Shown here piece by piece: positions 1 through 5,948 of a stretch of DNA of 13,194 nt (position 1 is the first letter of the stretch; the number at the start of each line of letters is the position of its first letter). The stretch spans positions 1 through 13,194 of the forward strand of contig JAHKAT010000243.1 in NCBI GenBank assembly GCA_018825925.1, written 5' to 3'. This stretch comes from Bacteroidota bacterium (GTDB lineage Bacteria; Bacteroidota; Bacteroidia; Flavobacteriales_D; Crocinitomicaceae). Below the pieces are notes generated by a model, which saw nothing but the letters and a program-made list of their open reading frames with translations, searched no databases and was not told the origin of the DNA. The translations under genes and the position numbers were made by a program.

Positions 1-67
1 CCAAGACCTATAGTTAAAATCTATATGAAATAGAATTAATCAATAATATTTATCGACTTAAAACCCC

Positions 68-75
68 TAAGTTTG
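68..75 (+). promoter_or_regulatory. Bacteroidota -7 promoter element for the peroxiredoxin operon
   Basis: TAAGTTTG matches the Bacteroidota primary sigma factor -7 consensus TAnnTTTG exactly. It ends 20 bases before the peroxiredoxin ATG, so the 5' leader would be about 15 bases. No good TTTG-type -33 box is seen 18-20 bases upstream, where the sequence is only AT-rich. The leader before the ATG is A-rich with no strong Shine-Dalgarno sequence, which is usual in this phylum. Confidence 0.65.
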
Positions 76-95
76 CAGAAAATTAAACAATAATT

Positions 96-659
96 ATGGC
101 AATAGTAGGCAAAAAATTCCCATCGATAGAAGTAAATGCGATGGATGAAATGGGAGATACATTTAAAATTAATGTATTGGATAAAGCAGTTACAGAAAAT
201 AAAAAAGTGCTTTTATTTTGGTACCCGAAAGACTTTACATTTGTTTGCCCAACCGAAATACACGCTTTTCAAGCGGCGGCTCAAGAATTTTCAGACCGCA
301 ATACAATTATAGTTGGTGCTTCATGTGATACGGCGGAAGTTCACTTTGCTTGGTTGACAACTGCCAAGGAAAACGGTGGTATTGAAGGGGTTACTTTTCC
401 TTTAATTGCAGATTCAACAAGAAAATTAGCAATGGAATTGGATATTTTAGATTTCGATTTATTTGCAGATGATGAAGGTGATGGCGACAATGTTACGTAT
501 AGAGCGACTTATCTTATCGACGAAGCTGGGACTGTATTCCACGAATCAGTGAACCACATGCCTGTTGGTAGAAATGTAAATGAATACCTTCGTTTGATTG
601 ATGCCTATACGCACGTTCAAAAGCACGGCGAGGTTTGTCCTGCAAACTGGGAACAATGA
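96..659 (+). CDS. Typical 2-Cys peroxiredoxin (AhpC/Prx1 type), C-terminal tail cut by in-frame TGA
   Basis: Cytoplasmic thiol peroxidase that reduces hydrogen peroxide and organic hydroperoxides. The 187-residue product has the active-site stretch FTFVCPTE with peroxidatic Cys51 and Thr48, the conserved Arg in NVTYRATYLID, and the resolving cysteine Cys181 in the C-terminal VCPANW motif. That makes it a typical 2-Cys enzyme, which normally forms intersubunit disulfides. The next gene, a thioredoxin, is the obvious reductant. Oddity: the frame stops at TGA (657-659) right after CPANWEQ, whereas relatives continue about 20 residues with a Gly at this point. The next 18 codons still encode such a tail and end at TAA (714-716). 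The intact product would be about 206 residues. Both catalytic cysteines remain, so the short form may still be active. Loss of the C-terminal tail is known in Prx enzymes to reduce sensitivity to overoxidation. The ATG at 96 fits the family N-terminus and lies just behind a promoter element. Confidence 0.93.
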   Translation: MAIVGKKFPSIEVNAMDEMGDTFKINVLDKAVTENKKVLLFWYPKDFTFVCPTEIHAFQAAAQEFSDRNTIIVGASCDTAEVHFAWLTTAKENGGIEGVTFPLIADSTRKLAMELDILDFDLFADDEGDGDNVTYRATYLIDEAGTVFHESVNHMPVGRNVNEYLRLIDAYTHVQKHGEVCPANWEQ

Positions 660-716
660 AAAGTTGCCATGAACGCGACGAAGGATGGTGTTGCTAGTTA
701 TTTAAGTTTAAACTAA
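657..716 (+). other. In-frame TGA followed by a preserved coding tail of the peroxiredoxin
   Basis: Reading on in the peroxiredoxin frame after TGA (657-659) gives KVAMNATKDGVASYLSLN and then TAA (714-716). This is the C-terminal tail known from Bacteroidota peroxiredoxins, where CPANWEEGK.AMNA...GVA.YLS is typical. The residue at the TGA is expected to be Gly, one base away (GGA to TGA). No frameshift or further stop is present. A genome-wide reassignment of TGA is unlikely, because the carbonic anhydrase, AlkD-like and YopX-like genes in this window end in TGA at sensible points. What remains is a recent nonsense mutation, programmed or leaky read-through, or a base error in the sequence. 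Confidence 0.85.
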
Positions 717-726
717 ATAAAAGTCT

Positions 727-1041
727 ATGTTTTTTGAATTAGAAGCAGATCAGTTAGGAGAAATTATTCAACAAAACTCCAAAGTAATGGTACAATACGG
801 CGCTACATGGTGTGGTAATTGCAAGGTGACGAAGCCGAAATTCAAGAAAATGGCTGAGTTAAATCCCGACACAACTTTTGTGTATGTTGATGCTGAGAAA
901 ATGCCTGAATCTAGAAAATTTGCAGACGTTAGTAATTTACCAACTTTCGCGAGTTTTAGTGCAGGAAATTTAGCTCATCAAGCACAAGGGAATAAAATAG
1001 AAACCATTCAAGAAGTTTACAATGCGATTGCCAGTAATTAA
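727..1041 (+). CDS. Thioredoxin family protein
   Basis: Small 104-residue cytoplasmic thioredoxin-fold protein. The redox motif is WCGNC (Trp28, Cys29, Cys32), and the cis-proline loop is seen in SNLPTF (Pro72). There is no signal peptide. WCGNC rather than the classic WCGPC suggests a specialised thioredoxin with a shifted redox potential. It starts 67 bases after the peroxiredoxin TGA, but only 10 bases after the TAA that ends the intact peroxiredoxin frame, so the genes were built as a tight operon. I infer that it recycles the disulfide of the neighbouring peroxiredoxin. It overlaps the next gene by 20 bases in another frame. Confidence 0.92.
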   Translation: MFFELEADQLGEIIQQNSKVMVQYGATWCGNCKVTKPKFKKMAELNPDTTFVYVDAEKMPESRKFADVSNLPTFASFSAGNLAHQAQGNKIETIQEVYNAIASN

Positions 1042-1276
1042 ACATTTGGTGCAGTTTATAGAGGATCACGACGAGGATTTCGTACATGAAACTTTAGAAA
1101 CTTTGGAGCATTTAATTGAAGCTCCTGGAATTACCGATGATGAAATGGATGTGATTGGAGAACTTCTTTCAAACATGAGTGGAGCTATAGAAGTGCACGC
1201 AGACATGAAAAATGGTGTTGAAAAGCGAGAAGCTCTCAATGGTTTTATGAAACGTGTTATGGGGTCTATCGATTAG
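1022..1276 (+). CDS. DUF6952 family small protein in peroxiredoxin-thioredoxin operon
   Basis: 84-residue acidic, helical, cysteine-free protein. Its start (MRLPVIKHL) and end (ALNGFMKRVMGSID) match a small family found in Bacteroidota next to peroxiredoxin and thioredoxin genes, annotated DUF6952. Its function is not known. The ATG at 1022 lies inside the end of the thioredoxin gene (20-base overlap), so translation is probably coupled. There are no signal peptide or membrane segments, so it should be cytoplasmic. From context it may help or regulate the peroxiredoxin/thioredoxin pair, but nothing in the sequence shows how. The start is supported by the family's conserved N-terminus. Confidence 0.88.
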   Translation: MRLPVIKHLVQFIEDHDEDFVHETLETLEHLIEAPGITDDEMDVIGELLSNMSGAIEVHADMKNGVEKREALNGFMKRVMGSID

Positions 1277-1298
1277 TAATAGTGATGTTTTAATGGAG

Positions 1299-1328
1299 AA
1301 GGAACTGGAGAGATTCAGTTCCTTTTTT
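1299..1328 (+). terminator. Rho-independent terminator of the peroxiredoxin operon
   Basis: A perfect 9-bp stem (AAGGAACTG at 1299-1307 with CAGTTCCTT at 1316-1324) closes an 8-base loop and runs into TTTTTT. It sits 22 bases after the DUF6952 stop and points in the plus direction. The stop codon of the convergent AlkD-like gene (1315-1317) lies inside the hairpin. On the minus strand no T-run follows the stem, so it should be less effective in that direction. Confidence 0.9.
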
Positions 1329-1992
1329 GTTTTTCTAAAAATTTCATTCCTTGGTCATGCGCCAATTTACTCAAATTCATTTGGGCTAAATACCTCCTTA
1401 CGACCTCTGGTTTTGTCTTTGAATATTCGCGTAAACTCCAACCTATTGCTTTCTGTATGAAAAATTCGTCAATCTTTTTAAGGTGGTCAATTTGTTCTTT
1501 TAAGACTTCAAAATTGGTTTGTTGCTTATATTTCAATTGAAAGATGAGCGTAGTTCGCTGTAGCCAAAGATGATTGCTTTGGGTCCATTTCTCTAAATAA
1601 AAATTCTGTTTTTCGGGAAATAATAAAAAGTATTGGCCAACGGAATAACTCGCTATCAAATCTACTGTATCCCACCAAGGTTTAGATAAAATAAGGCGTT
1701 CAATCAATTCAATATCACTTTCCAAAATCTCCTTTTTTGAAAAGGTTTTGAGTACATCCAAAGCAACATACTGTGCTTCTCTTTCTTCAATTTCCCATAA
1801 ACTAAAAACGACTTCCCACTTGTTAAAAGCGGGAAGTCGTTTCCATTCGTTTATATACTTCTTTTGAGCCTCTTTTCTTATCGGCTGATAAATTCCAAAG
1901 AAGGGAAATTTATTCTTCATGTAACTCTCAAATTGCAATGCTTTTATAGGATTGGCTAAAATTTGGAGCTCGTGAAGCAAAGGTTCTATCAT
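1315..1992 (-). CDS. AlkD-like DNA alkylation repair glycosylase
   Basis: 225-residue all-helical protein of the AlkD HEAT-like repeat family, which removes positively charged alkylated bases (3-methyladenine, 7-methylguanine) from DNA without flipping them out. The key residues line up with Bacillus cereus AlkD at a constant offset of two: Trp107 and Asp111 in KPWWDTVD (W109, D113), Arg146 in LWLQRTTLIFQLKY (R148) and Trp185 in KAIGWSLREYSK (W187). The length fits the family. It is the last gene of the transporter operon. Its ATG overlaps the carbonic anhydrase TGA (ATGA, 1989-1992), which implies coupled translation. Its own TGA lies inside the convergent terminator hairpin. No functional link with bicarbonate metabolism is evident. 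Confidence 0.93.
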   Translation of the reverse strand: MIEPLLHELQILANPIKALQFESYMKNKFPFFGIYQPIRKEAQKKYINEWKRLPAFNKWEVVFSLWEIEEREAQYVALDVLKTFSKKEILESDIELIERLILSKPWWDTVDLIASYSVGQYFLLFPEKQNFYLEKWTQSNHLWLQRTTLIFQLKYKQQTNFEVLKEQIDHLKKIDEFFIQKAIGWSLREYSKTKPEVVRRYLAQMNLSKLAHDQGMKFLEKQKRN

Positions 1993-2621
1993 ATATCTAA
2001 TTGGTAAACGGCATCCAATTCTTGATTGTCTTGAAGAGAGATATTCAAATCTTTAATTAAACCATCATTGATCCCATAAACCCAACCATGGATATGCAGT
2101 TTCTGCTTGTTTTTCCATGCATTCTGAACAATTGAAGTTTTCCCCAAATCCATTACTTGCTCTCTTACATTCAACTCAACAAAACGATCGAATCGAACAG
2201 TCTCATCTTCTATAGCATCTAATTCTTCATGATTAAATCGATATACATCTTTAATATGGCGAATCCAGTTGTCAATTAAACCTATATGTGCATTGGACAT
2301 TGCTGCCTTAACACCTCCACAACCATAGTGACCACAAACAATTATATGTTTTACATTTAAAACATTCACGGCATAGTCCAACACACTCAACATACTCATA
2401 TCTGTGTGTATCACCATATTGGCTATGTTACGATGCACAAACACCTCTCCTGGAGGAGCTCCAATAATTTCATTTGCCGGTACACGACTGTCGGCACATC
2501 CAATCCATAACAAAGGGGGTTGTTGACCTTTAGATAATCGTGAAAAGAACTCAGGATCTTCCTTTAGACTAGAGGACACCCATTCTTTATTGTTTTCTAA
2601 TAATTGATTATAAAATTCCAT
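1989..2621 (-). CDS. can: Beta-class carbonic anhydrase
   Basis: Zinc enzyme interconverting CO2 and bicarbonate in the cytoplasm. All active-site residues of the beta class are present at the same positions as in E. coli Can: zinc ligands Cys42 (GCADSR), His98 and Cys101 (CGHYGCGG), and the Asp44/Arg46 dyad. The length of 210 residues is normal and there is no signal peptide. It lies 15 bases behind the SulP transporter gene and overlaps the AlkD-like gene by 4 bases. Pairing of SulP transporters with carbonic anhydrases is a known arrangement. I infer that the pair supplies bicarbonate for carboxylases or manages pH. The symbol rests on similarity to Can; the family also includes CynT. Confidence 0.95.
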   Translation of the reverse strand: MEFYNQLLENNKEWVSSSLKEDPEFFSRLSKGQQPPLLWIGCADSRVPANEIIGAPPGEVFVHRNIANMVIHTDMSMLSVLDYAVNVLNVKHIIVCGHYGCGGVKAAMSNAHIGLIDNWIRHIKDVYRFNHEELDAIEDETVRFDRFVELNVREQVMDLGKTSIVQNAWKNKQKLHIHGWVYGINDGLIKDLNISLQDNQELDAVYQLDI

Positions 2622-2636
2622 ATTCTCTATTATATT

Positions 2637-4211
2637 TTATTTTCCTAAACGGATATTAATAATTTTTACGTTTATATTCTTGTCTACTGCGACAAAATTT
2701 ACAAATTCAGAAATAGCCTCTTTTACGTCGAAATCTATTTTACTACAATTCGTTCCATCAATGATTAGTTCGCTATCATTTGGTATTTCATTCAGTTTTT
2801 GAATGATGGAAGCTTTATTCAAAAAGGTAACTTCTTCAGACAATAAAATAGTACAGCTCAACTCACCATCTATTTCCTTGTTTTGAACCGAATAATTGTT
2901 TTTGAAGTTTCTTTTCAAAATATAGAAAATTGAAAACACCAAACCAATTCCAATACCTGATAATAAATCAGTGAACAAAACGCCTAAAATTGTCGCTACA
3001 AAAGGTATAAATTGATCCAACCCAACTTTATACAAGTGTTTAAAAATAGATATTTTCGCTAATTTATAACCAATCACAAATAAAATTGCAGCCAAGGAAG
3101 CCAAGGGTATTAAATTCAATAATTTGGGTATAAACAAAACCGTTACCAACAGTAAAATTCCATGAAAAATAGTAGACAATTTACTTTGAGCATTGGCATT
3201 GATATTTGCTGAACTTCTAACAATTACTTGGGTAATTGGCAAACCTCCTATTAATCCCGAAAAGATATTCCCAAAACCTTGCGCCTTTAATTCTTTATTG
3301 GTTGGTGTTTGTCGCTTATGCGTGTCTAACTTATCAGTCGCCTCAACACTCAATAAGGTTTCTAAACTAGCCACTAATGCAATCGTTCCTGCAACCTTAT
3401 ACACCTCAATATTTTTTAAAGCAGTAAAATCAGGTAAAGTAAAAAAGCTCGTAAACTCTTTTAGCGTAGATGCAACAGGCAGACTTACTAGATGCGTTGA
3501 ATTCAATGTGAATTCAGGTAAAAAGTAAGGAAAGGCTGAATTAATCCCAATACCAAACAAAACGACAATAAGTGCACCTGGTAATAGATTAAAAATGCTC
3601 ATTTTTTTAAAGAACGATTGCTCCAAAAGAACCAATAAAAAAATGGAGATTACACTAATTGCTATGGCGCCTGGCTGTAAACTCTTTAAGGCGTAAAAAA
3701 GTTCACTAAATGTATTGTGCCCGTCGCGTTGTAAAAATGATTGATCACCAAAGAAATCCTTATCGTACCCCACTGCATGCGGTATTTCCTTTAAAATCAA
3801 CGTAATACCGATTGCAGCCAACATGCCTTTTATCACCGATGAGGGAAAATAGTTTCCTAAAATCCCTAGTTTGGCATATCCAGCGATGACTTGTAAAATA
3901 CCAGCTAGCACTACAGCGACCAAAAATGCCTCAAAGGAACCGAGCGAAACGAGTGCGCCTAAAACGATGGTTATTAATCCTGCGGCCGGACCAGAAACAC
4001 CCAACCTACTGCCAGAGAAAATACCAACGACAATCCCTCCTAAGATACCGGCAACAATACCTGAGAAAATATTGGGGACACCTTCTACTAAATGGGTACC
4101 CGAAATGGTTGTAGAAGCAAGTCCTACCCCCAAACAAAGTGGCAAAGCCACTAAAAAAACGACAAGGCCGGCAGGTAAATCCTGTTTCCAAGTCTTAAAA
4201 AAAGATTTCAT
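2637..4211 (-). CDS. SulP family inorganic anion transporter (probable bicarbonate transporter)
   Basis: 524-residue inner-membrane protein of the SulP/SLC26 family. Residues about 12-430 form the hydrophobic transport domain. Family stretches include LPAGLVVFLVALPLCLGVG (12-30), VSGPAAGLITIVLGA (72-86), ASLETLLSVEATDKLD (281-296) and SGLIGGLPITQVIVRSSANI (318-337). Residues about 440-524 form a cytoplasmic STAS-like domain (ELIIDGTNCSKIDF, 481-494). SulP members carry sulfate, bicarbonate or other anions. The carbonic anhydrase gene 15 bases downstream favours bicarbonate, but sequence alone cannot fix the substrate. Upstream, 49 bases separate it from a small secreted-protein gene, and no TAnnTTTG element is visible in that gap, so it is probably read from the promoter near 4569. 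The ATG at 4211 begins the usual short basic N-terminus. Confidence 0.93.
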   Translation of the reverse strand: MKSFFKTWKQDLPAGLVVFLVALPLCLGVGLASTTISGTHLVEGVPNIFSGIVAGILGGIVVGIFSGSRLGVSGPAAGLITIVLGALVSLGSFEAFLVAVVLAGILQVIAGYAKLGILGNYFPSSVIKGMLAAIGITLILKEIPHAVGYDKDFFGDQSFLQRDGHNTFSELFYALKSLQPGAIAISVISIFLLVLLEQSFFKKMSIFNLLPGALIVVLFGIGINSAFPYFLPEFTLNSTHLVSLPVASTLKEFTSFFTLPDFTALKNIEVYKVAGTIALVASLETLLSVEATDKLDTHKRQTPTNKELKAQGFGNIFSGLIGGLPITQVIVRSSANINANAQSKLSTIFHGILLLVTVLFIPKLLNLIPLASLAAILFVIGYKLAKISIFKHLYKVGLDQFIPFVATILGVLFTDLLSGIGIGLVFSIFYILKRNFKNNYSVQNKEIDGELSCTILLSEEVTFLNKASIIQKLNEIPNDSELIIDGTNCSKIDFDVKEAISEFVNFVAVDKNINVKIINIRLGK

Positions 4212-4260
4212 TATTAAAATTTATTGATGATTAAAACCACTTTTGGTCATATATTTTCAC

Positions 4261-4563
4261 TTACATCAATAAATCTGGAGGTGTAAAATGTTCATAAACA
4301 AAGGTTTCTTCCTTGCCATGTTTAAAAAAACCTAAAACCGTATTCATAGTTTGCTCGATATAGGATACATTTTGAACAATCAAAAACTCCTCCAGTACAT
4401 CTTCTTGTATTTGAAAGGTTGGAATGTTTTGAATTTTCAACGATTTTTCATGTGGAATAAAGGTATCATGCTCATATCTAGTCCCCATATAATCAATGGT
4501 ATTTAGCCATAAATTCATAGGAACCATAAATAAAAAGACAAGGATCGAACTTATTATTCTCAT
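4261..4563 (-). CDS. Small secreted or membrane-anchored protein of unknown function
   Basis: I do not recognise this 100-residue protein. A hydrophobic N-terminus (residues 1-20, RIISSILVFLFMVPMNLWL) looks like a signal peptide or anchor. The rest is polar and acidic, with no cysteines and no known motif. It is probably a real gene: a TAACTTTG promoter element lies 5 bases before its ATG, the reading frame fills the space between kbl and the SulP gene, and it runs in the same direction as both. It stands 49 bases ahead of the SulP gene with no other promoter visible, so it probably heads that operon. The distance from the promoter element implies an almost leaderless mRNA. If the start were later, the signal sequence would be lost, so I keep this ATG. 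Confidence 0.6.
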   Translation of the reverse strand: MRIISSILVFLFMVPMNLWLNTIDYMGTRYEHDTFIPHEKSLKIQNIPTFQIQEDVLEEFLIVQNVSYIEQTMNTVLGFFKHGKEETFVYEHFTPPDLLM

Positions 4564-4568
4564 TGGAT

Positions 4569-4576
4569 CAAAGTTA
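4569..4576 (-). promoter_or_regulatory. -7 promoter element for the secreted protein / SulP / carbonic anhydrase operon
   Basis: On the minus strand this reads TAACTTTG, an exact TAnnTTTG match. It ends only 5 bases before the ATG at 4563, so transcription would start at or within a base or two of the start codon. No clear TTTG -33 box is found at the expected distance. Confidence 0.55.
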
Positions 4577-4645
4577 GTTAAACAAACCTAAACTGTTTTA
4601 TCTCAGGCTCTGTTCAACTGTTATTAAATACTAATAAACGATACT

Positions 4646-5836
4646 TTAATTAATAACATTTAGGCTTTTACCCACTTTTATAAACGCAGCAATCGCTTTG
4701 TCTAAATCTGCTTTAGAGTGCGCCGCAGAAATCTGTGTTCGTATACGTGCAGCTCCTTTTGCTACAACTGGATAAAAGAAACCAATCGCATATACACCCT
4801 CTGTTAGCAACATATCGGCAAATTTTTGCGATAAGGATGCGTCGTATAACATAATAGGAACTATTGGAGAATCGCCTGGTTTAATATCAAACCCAGCCTC
4901 AACGATTGCCTTTTTGAAATAGGCCGTGTTCTCTTCCAAACGATCTCTTAATTCAGTGGTTGAACTTAAAATATCAAACACTTTATTGGAAGCACCTACG
5001 ATACTTGGCGCCAATGAATTCGAAAACAAATAAGGTCGTGAACGTTGACGAAGCATGTCTATAATTTCCTTTTTACCTGTAGTATATCCACCCATTGCTC
5101 CTCCCAGAGCCTTGCCTAAAGTACCGGTAATAATGTCTACTCTGTCTTGACAGTTGTGGTACTCAGGAACACCACGGCCTGTTTTTCCAATAAAACCTGC
5201 TGAGTGACATTCATCTGTCATTACCAAAGCATCATATTTATCTGCCAAATCACAAATTTCATTCATTTTCGCGATGTCTCCGTCCATAGAGAAAACTCCG
5301 TCTGTGACAATAATTCTGAAACGTTGAGCCTGTGCCTTTTTCAGCTGGTCTTCCAAGTCTGACATATCAGAATGTTTATAACGGTATCTTTGAGCTTTAC
5401 ACAAACGAACGCCATCAATTATTGAAGCGTGATTTAGCTCATCTGATATAATCGCATCTTCTTCTCCGAAAAGCGGTTCAAAAACACCCCCATTGGCATC
5501 AAAAGCAGCAGCATATAAAATAGTATCTTCTGTTCCGTAAAAATCAGCGATTTTCTTCTCCAAAGTTTTATGAATATCCTGGGTTCCGCAAATAAAACGT
5601 ACGGAGGACATTCCAAAACCATGTGAATCCAATGTGTTCTTAGCCGCCTGTATCACTTCGGGGTTGGAAGAAAGTCCCAAATAGTTGTTAGCGCACATGA
5701 TTACAACATCATCGCCCGAACCAACTTGCACATTTGCTCCTTGTGGGGAGGTTATGATTCTTTCTTTTTTAAAAAGACCATTTTCTTCAATGGATTTAAG
5801 TTCTTCTGCTAAATGATTTTGTAATTTTCCGTACAT
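4646..5836 (-). CDS. kbl: Glycine C-acetyltransferase (2-amino-3-ketobutyrate CoA ligase)
   Basis: PLP-dependent alpha-oxoamine synthase family enzyme of 396 residues. It joins 2-amino-3-oxobutyrate and CoA to glycine plus acetyl-CoA, the second step of threonine breakdown after threonine dehydrogenase. The PLP lysine is Lys242 in GTLGKALGG (Lys244 in E. coli Kbl). The cofactor aspartate is Asp208 in MTDECHSAGF, and the ring-stacking His is in ELNHASIIDG (His136). Other family stretches are CANNYLGLSSNP (48-59) and RFICGTQDIHK (80-90). The full-length match favours Kbl over the related 8-amino-7-oxononanoate or serine palmitoyl synthases, since no biotin or sphingolipid genes are nearby. No threonine dehydrogenase gene is in the window. 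It appears to be a single-gene unit with its own promoter at 5853-5860. Confidence 0.95.
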   Translation of the reverse strand: MYGKLQNHLAEELKSIEENGLFKKERIITSPQGANVQVGSGDDVVIMCANNYLGLSSNPEVIQAAKNTLDSHGFGMSSVRFICGTQDIHKTLEKKIADFYGTEDTILYAAAFDANGGVFEPLFGEEDAIISDELNHASIIDGVRLCKAQRYRYKHSDMSDLEDQLKKAQAQRFRIIVTDGVFSMDGDIAKMNEICDLADKYDALVMTDECHSAGFIGKTGRGVPEYHNCQDRVDIITGTLGKALGGAMGGYTTGKKEIIDMLRQRSRPYLFSNSLAPSIVGASNKVFDILSSTTELRDRLEENTAYFKKAIVEAGFDIKPGDSPIVPIMLYDASLSQKFADMLLTEGVYAIGFFYPVVAKGAARIRTQISAAHSKADLDKAIAAFIKVGKSLNVIN

Positions 5837-5852
5837 GGTCTTTGATTTGTGA

Positions 5853-5860
5853 CAAAGATA
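5853..5860 (-). promoter_or_regulatory. -7 promoter element of kbl
   Basis: On the minus strand this reads TATCTTTG, an exact TAnnTTTG match, 16 bases before the kbl ATG. Just upstream is a small inverted repeat (TTAGC at 5865-5869 and GCTAA at 5875-5879, loop of 5) at about the place of the -33 box. It could be an operator, but a 5-bp AT-rich repeat may be chance. No strong -33 TTTG is seen. Confidence 0.6.
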
Positions 5861-5948
5861 ATTATTAGCATTTAGCTAAGGCTCTTTGTTGTGTTGTTTT
5901 TACTTGAAGTTTTGATTACTCGGGAATATTCAGCTCAAAATATGCCGT

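Noticed and set aside
1..67. Possible PerR- or OxyR-type operator upstream of the peroxiredoxin
   Set aside because: The region is AT-rich and has only a 4-bp inverted repeat (CTAT at 21-24, ATAG at 30-33). Nothing close to a PerR box is present.
657..659. Genome-wide reassignment of TGA to Gly or Trp
   Set aside because: The carbonic anhydrase (ATGA overlap with the next start), the AlkD-like and the YopX-like genes all stop at TGA at normal family lengths or positions, so TGA acts as a stop here.
1254..1460. 68-residue open frame on the plus strand
   Set aside because: It overlaps the DUF6952 end, runs through the terminator hairpin and lies antisense to the AlkD-like gene. No family features.
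3193..3528. 111-residue open frame on the plus strand
   Set aside because: Antisense to the SulP transport domain, which is fully conserved across this stretch. Judged a shadow frame.
3871..4227. 118-residue open frame on the plus strand
   Set aside because: It lies antisense to the SulP gene, has a composition dominated by Pro, Thr and Lys expected from the reverse of membrane codons, and has no promoter or family resemblance.
5861..5948. Terminator for the DUF5686 gene
   Set aside because: No hairpin with a following T-run could be found on the minus strand; only the 5-bp repeat at 5865-5879 near the kbl promoter.
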